A DNA stretch of 12,500 nt from Actinidia chinensis (Eukaryota > Streptophyta > Magnoliopsida > Ericales > Actinidiaceae): assembly GCA_009663005.1 (NCBI GenBank), contig VIGQ01001563.1, forward strand, positions 17,501 through 30,000. Direction: 5' to 3'. Below the pieces are notes generated by a model. It did not search any database and was not told the origin of the DNA. It was given only the letters and a program-made list of their open reading frames with translations. Within the stretch, counting starts at the first letter, position 1. Each line of letters opens with the position of its first letter. The position numbers were made by a program, and so were the translations under genes. Shown here piece by piece: positions 9,072 to 12,500 of this stretch.

Positions 9072-9178
9072 TACTACTCAAGTACCATTGTCACGTGGAT
9101 GATGTCTGAGGTGGGCTTGGGTGTCTTTATTTTTAATATGTTTTCTCAATATTAAAAATGTGCACAAGCATTGCAATT

Positions 9179-9613
9179 ATGGAACAAAGTTCTGATAAAG
9201 TTTGTTTCCCACCAGAAGAAGTTGTCATTTACCTTGAAAAGAATTGTTATTTTGGGGTTTAGGAATAACTCAACCTTGGGATCCTGGGCAGCAATTGGCA
9301 GATCAAATTTAGGAACATCTTTGAATGGAAGTTTTTCGTTACAATCCTGGTAGAAATCGCTCGAAAGCGAGCTGTTGCTGCTGCGTATTTGTTACCCTCC
9401 CTATGGCACAAGCGTCCTCTTCGGCAGCACCAACATTGCAGTGTTGAACAGTCTTTAGTAGAAACTCAACCATGAGGGTGCCTTCCCGCTTATGTACTGC
9501 ATATTACTTGTACTCCACCGGCGATATGGAACTATGCTCCAGTTTATGGGGACCCTGTCGAAATTATGGTTGTTATGCTAGTTGCCTCCCCGTACATTTG
9601 TCTGTATTGTTAA
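9179..9613 (+). pseudogene. Coding-like patches in shifting frames, unrecognised
   Basis: Short protein-like patches follow each other in different frames. MEQSSDKVCFPPEEVVIYLE opens at 9179 and stops at 9260-9262. GFRNNSTLGSWAAIGRSNLG lies at about 9256-9315. ARKRAVAAAYLLPSLWHKRP opens near 9358. HITCTPPAIWNYAPVYGDPV begins near 9497 and stops at 9611. There are no convincing splice sites between them. They may be remnants of a gene upstream of the RING exon or of an inserted copy; the reading is weak. Confidence 0.2.
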
Positions 9614-9976
9614 CCAAGTAGAAAACTAAGGAAGTTTGGGTATACCATAGAGCCTGTTTTTTACTGTGCCATTCGTGTGAGGGCTTTTGCCCTATCTGAA
9701 GTTTGTAAAGGGGAACGAGCAGGTACAAAATGCATAGTTATTTAGAATTTTCGTGTGCTGCGTGTTAATTTTGTTTCGAGACCCCAACCGTATTTGTATT
9801 TAGTCAATTGGGATTTTGTTGTATAATTTCATTTCAATTATTGGCATAATTGAATACTAAGAACTTCGATTGCTCTCTATTTTCTCCTCTGCTTCTCCCA
9901 CACTTCTTCTTCTTCTTTGCATTCTCTAATCTGCCCTTCTTTTCTCTCACTACACTACATCATTGTGTTTTTTCAG

Positions 9977-10218
9977 GCTTCGATGAATCATCCAAGTCCA
10001 TTGGACAGAATTGCAACCTATGCCTAGAGGATCTTTCTTATTCACCAGTGGATAATGAATTCGAATATTACGATTCACTTGATGAATCTTCTAACCTTCC
10101 AGAAGTTTCTGTTTTGCCGTGTGGTCATGCTTTCCATAGCCTGTGCTTGCAGCTCATCACAGCTGAAGAACAGTCCAGAGACCCTCCATGCCATATATGT
10201 TCCGGTGATATAAGTTGA
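9977..10218 (+). CDS. RING-H2 zinc-finger exon (putative E3 ubiquitin ligase fragment)
   Basis: A T/C-rich tract and GTTTTTTCAG acceptor (AG at 9975-9976) precede an exon read in phase from TTC at 9979, starting FDESSKSIGQ. All eight zinc ligands of a C3H2C3 RING are present. They are CNLC (10012-10023), CGHAFHSLC (Cys 10120, His 10126, His 10135, Cys 10144) and CHIC (10189-10200). The spacing is C-x2-C-x32-C-x-H-x2-H-x2-C-x14-C-x2-C. The DPPC before the last pair is typical of plant RINGs. Such fingers bind E2 enzymes in ubiquitin transfer, usually in the cytosol or nucleus. The domain is intact, but no start codon or sure upstream exon is visible. The frame ends at TGA 10216-10218, 5 codons past the last Cys, unless the CCG|GTGATA donor at 10205 is used. 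It is a genuine partial gene or an orphan exon; which one is unresolved. Confidence 0.62.
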
Positions 10219-10324
10219 ATAGCTCTCTCAAAATCTCGTTCAGATCGATTACTAGGCATGAGTCCTGTACCCATCCGGCTCAAACCCACAACCTTCTAGC
10301 CCAATATGTTGTGGTTCTACACAA
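10219..10324. other. Flank of the repeat, with a second B-box-like motif on the minus strand
   Basis: On the minus strand GGTTGTGGGTTTGAGCC (about 10294-10278) contains GGTTTGAGCC, a B-box-like core. It may be another piece of tRNA-derived repeat next to the tandem units. No coding signal was seen. Confidence 0.3.
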
Positions 10325-10488
10325 CCAGTATTGCTGCTATTTGCCACGGGCTCTGTTACATGGGTTCGAGTCACAAATTAAACGAAATACAGTACAATTC
10401 AACTAACCGATATTGGTGTTATTCACCTCAAGTGCTGTCACATGAATTTGAGTCACGAAAACTCGGGCTTACGAGTGACGATAAGACT
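10325..10488 (+). repeat. Two tandem 82-bp units with a tRNA B-box-like core
   Basis: Units begin at 10325 and 10407. Over their first 50 bases they match at 35 positions; 12 of the 15 differences are transitions, consistent with old methylated DNA. Each contains a B-box-like core: GGTTCGAGTC at 10363-10372, and its decayed counterpart AATTTGAGTC at 10445-10454. Homology continues to the AACTAACC / AGACTACC ends. No good A-box was located upstream, so this looks like a dimerised tail or body of a tRNA-derived SINE rather than a tRNA gene. The ORFs over it are accidental. Confidence 0.6.
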
Positions 10489-10635
10489 ACCAAACTATTA
10501 CCTATACCCATCTGTTTGTAAGCGGAAGACTTGTCCGCATATTTTCCACTGAATACGCCGCTAAAAATTAGGAAAAGAGCATATGCATTGTCTAGCAAAC
10601 TAAAGTTACCAGTTGTAGGAAGCTTTGGAAAAATT

Positions 10636-10654
10636 AGAGAGAGAGAGAGAGAGA
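10636..10654 (+). repeat. (AG)n microsatellite
   Basis: Nine AG units plus one A form a perfect dinucleotide run of 19 nt. It sits in non-coding DNA just upstream of the exon-like patch at 10740. Confidence 0.95.
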
Positions 10655-10693
10655 TTTTAAGTCACACCAAAGTCAATTTCGCTGCATTTGTGA

Positions 10694-10915
10694 GTGGTGT
10701 TGATACTGCAACTGCATTTCCATGAACTGAACCGTAAAGCATTTGAGACTTTTGAAGGGCAAAATTGCCAATATGATGAATTCATTAGGAGATTTAAATC
10801 ATCAAGAGTCCAATTACAAGGAAGAGAAGAGAGAATCATCTCCTCTCTCCCAAAAACCGGAAACATTCTCCTACTTCTGTCTATTTACCTCAGTATATGG
10901 GTCAAGGCCCCATGA
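10694..10915 (+). other. Weak coding-like patch downstream of the RING exon
   Basis: Two overlapping frames are open. One reads FETFEGQNCQYDEFIRRFKS and the other GKIANMMNSLGDLNHQESNY followed by KEEKRESSPLSQKPE. The second has the charged, serine-rich character of a protein tail. It could be a terminal exon of the RING gene, but no acceptor with a clear polypyrimidine tract precedes it and no family is recognised. It may equally be chance. Confidence 0.18.
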
Positions 10916-11383
10916 CGTTGTCATGCACTGCGGTCAACTTGTAACATGAACATAACCACATCATGTTATATAAGAGGTCGAGTTTTTAAACTAAAATGAA
11001 CACTGACTAAATAAATCAGAGCTGTTGATATCATAAATTCTGTCTATGCTTCAGTAAGTTCATCGCAGAAACTCAAACTGGTATATATTGGGCCAATTGG
11101 ATCTTTAAAATGACACTTACTTCTGTCCTCATAACATCGCGTGATCGGTTCGTCCATAGATGTCATAGTTTATTATTTGATGATGTTTCAGTCGTTCCAT
11201 AGTCAATTCATGATGTTTCTAACCAAAGAATTCAAACTCAAAGATAGTAATGAAATCCCATGTGCTCTCCAAGCTTTGTGCGAAACATGGCGACAAGAAG
11301 CAATCATCGACCTTAAAATTCAAGTTTCGACATTACATAGTATTGTCAATTCTTATGTTACATCGACTCTCCTAAACGTAAAA
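10916..11383. other. Non-coding, nothing specific recognised
   Basis: AT-rich DNA without convincing exons. The open frame at 11141-11446 lacks recognisable motifs and runs into the inverted repeat. Confidence 0.45.
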
Positions 11384-11423
11384 CATACCCATGTCGGACA
11401 CTCGACACTCGGATATGGGTATG
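11384..11423. repeat. Small inverted repeat in a GTCGGACAC-type motif cluster
   Basis: CATACCCATGTC (11384-11395) faces GGATATGGGTATG (11411-11423), giving an imperfect 12-13-nt stem around GGACACTCGACACTC. The motif CGGACAC / CGTCCGATAT recurs just downstream, and related GTGTCC and CCGTACCC words appear around 11605-11690. This suggests a fragment of a larger repeat. No element ends were found. Confidence 0.4.
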
Positions 11424-11779
11424 GGATATGCGTCCGATATTTTTAGTTGGATACCCACATAGAAAGCGTATTTAGTAATTCAAACTAACTACAAAACTAT
11501 CATAATATTATCAAGTTATGCATGAAATGTTTTATGACACATAGTGAACACTATTTACCCTCGAAAACAAAAGAAATATACTAAGAAATATGAATATTTT
11601 ACCGTGTCCCCATGTTCTTAAAATAAGAATTAGATGACTCCGACATTTAAACAGTACTGCGTCCGTACCCTGACCCCCCGAACACCTGTCCAAGTCCAAG
11701 TACAGATGTCAATTCTTGTTCCTCTCTACTGAAACAATACCGTGTATGCTTTTACACTCTTGCTCTTGAAAGCTTGCCA
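11424..11779. other. Non-coding, nothing specific recognised
   Basis: No coding signal, splice structure or transposon terminus. Some GTCCGTACCC / ACACCTGTCC wording may belong to the same repeat as the inverted repeat upstream. Confidence 0.4.
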
Positions 11780-12005
11780 AACCACTAGGATACCACAACT
11801 CAAAGGGGCCACCGCAAATTCTCTCTCTCCAAACTACCTCTTCTCCAACACTGTGGTCCGTACGCATCCTGATATCCAACAACCACAATCCATCTTAGCA
11901 GGTGAAACTTTCTATTTCCTACAAGATCACCATTGCAAACTCCGTTCCTTTCTCTCTCCTACAATCCTCCTAAACACGGAGGTGGCAAGGATTCAAATAG
12001 TGATC
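11780..12005 (-). mobile_element. Possible tRNA-derived SINE fragments, minus strand
   Basis: On the minus strand TATTTGAATCC (11999-11989) resembles a pol III B-box and is followed by TTGCCACCTCC and a CCTCC/GGAGG mini-hairpin. Further along the same strand TATCCTAGTGG (11792-11782) fits the A-box consensus at 10 of 11 positions and is followed by TTTGGCAAGC. The A-box lies downstream of the B-box, so they cannot be one SINE promoter. Two adjacent or partial elements would fit. The plus-strand open frame at 11742-12011 is then accidental. Confidence 0.35.
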
Positions 12006-12500
12006 ACCTAGAGAAGGAATGAGCATTCCGAAGTCCAAAAAAAAGAGGCGGCAATAAGAAACCAGAAAATCATCAGAAACCAGCAATAAGAAGGATGCTG
12101 TTTACTATTTTGTAAAAGTAGAGCCACGCACCACGGGCCTCATCAACAGCCAATACTCGTTTATTAATCTGGACTGATGACAAATTCGAAGTGAATATGA
12201 TGGCAGGTAATCCGGTTACCAGAAAGAAGCAAGCACAAGGGGAAAGGGAATATGACCAAACTCAACCGCCTTTCCAGGCAAAAGCTCTTCGAATCCAACA
12301 ACCTACTGCTGAAATGCCATTATCCCAAAATCTATAGCAGTCTCGTAAATGGATCCACCTGTGATCAAACTATCCACACCCACCATCGTGTGACACTCCG
12401 TCTTACACATGAGATTCAAACATCCATAAATGTGGAATTAATGAAAACGGCCATAATGCAAATAGAAATCACTTAGATCCCAAGAACTCTCCCTCACCTT
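12006..12500. other. Non-coding, nothing specific recognised
   Basis: No recognisable domain, splice-site set or repeat. The open frame at 12252-12476 has no motif and no supporting context. Confidence 0.4.

Noticed and set aside
10325..10490. Tandem tRNA genes
   Set aside because: Only B-box-like cores are present; there is no A-box, anticodon arm or acceptor stem.
1..12500. CRISPR array, operon or other prokaryotic system
   Set aside because: There are no regular spacer repeats, ribosome-binding sites or gene clusters; splice signals and transposon relics show this is plant nuclear DNA.

Overview
This window looks like nuclear DNA of a flowering plant, probably a eudicot. The evidence is AT-rich intergenic sequence, CT-rich leader-like tracts, plant-style splice sites (T-rich introns, CAG acceptors), a plant L1-type LINE relic, tRNA-derived SINE-like sequence and a Helitron-style terminus. 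Nothing prokaryotic is present, and no complete, uninterrupted gene is visible. Gene content is limited to exons, exon fragments and decayed copies. The species cannot be named from the sequence.

Layout: positions 1-1720 are AT-rich non-coding DNA holding a diverged direct repeat of roughly 0.45 kb spacing. At 1721-1750 a perfect 10-bp hairpin next to CTAG matches the 3' end of a Helitron on the minus strand. Behind it (1751-3720) lies what looks like the front end of a minus-strand gene: CT-rich leader, first exon with a 5' splice site, and T-rich intron. The exon/donor segment has been tandemly duplicated (2814-3290) and carries an in-frame stop. Positions 3720-4040 are promoter-like and face the plus strand, with an ACGT element, a TGGGCC motif and a CT-rich leader.

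Positions 4596-4969 form a fold-back element whose 44-nt core arms are 41/44 identical. It is directly followed by a minus-strand tRNA-derived SINE-like unit (about 4980-5105). A frameshifted coding relic of unrecognised family occupies about 5411-6746. A decayed minus-strand LINE ORF2 C-terminal region fills about 7140-7945.

From about 8920 to 10900 there are several exon-like pieces. The only one with a clear domain is a RING-H2 exon at 9977-10218, with a good 3' splice site and all eight zinc ligands. After it come a tandem pair of 82-bp units with a tRNA B-box-like core, a GA microsatellite and, at 11780-12005, another SINE-like segment. No pathway or operon-like cooperation can be inferred; the theme is decayed gene pieces among mobile-element relics. 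I found no convincing previously undescribed system. The most informative items are the putative Helitron with a captured, tandemly duplicated first exon, the fold-back/SINE junction and the orphan RING exon.
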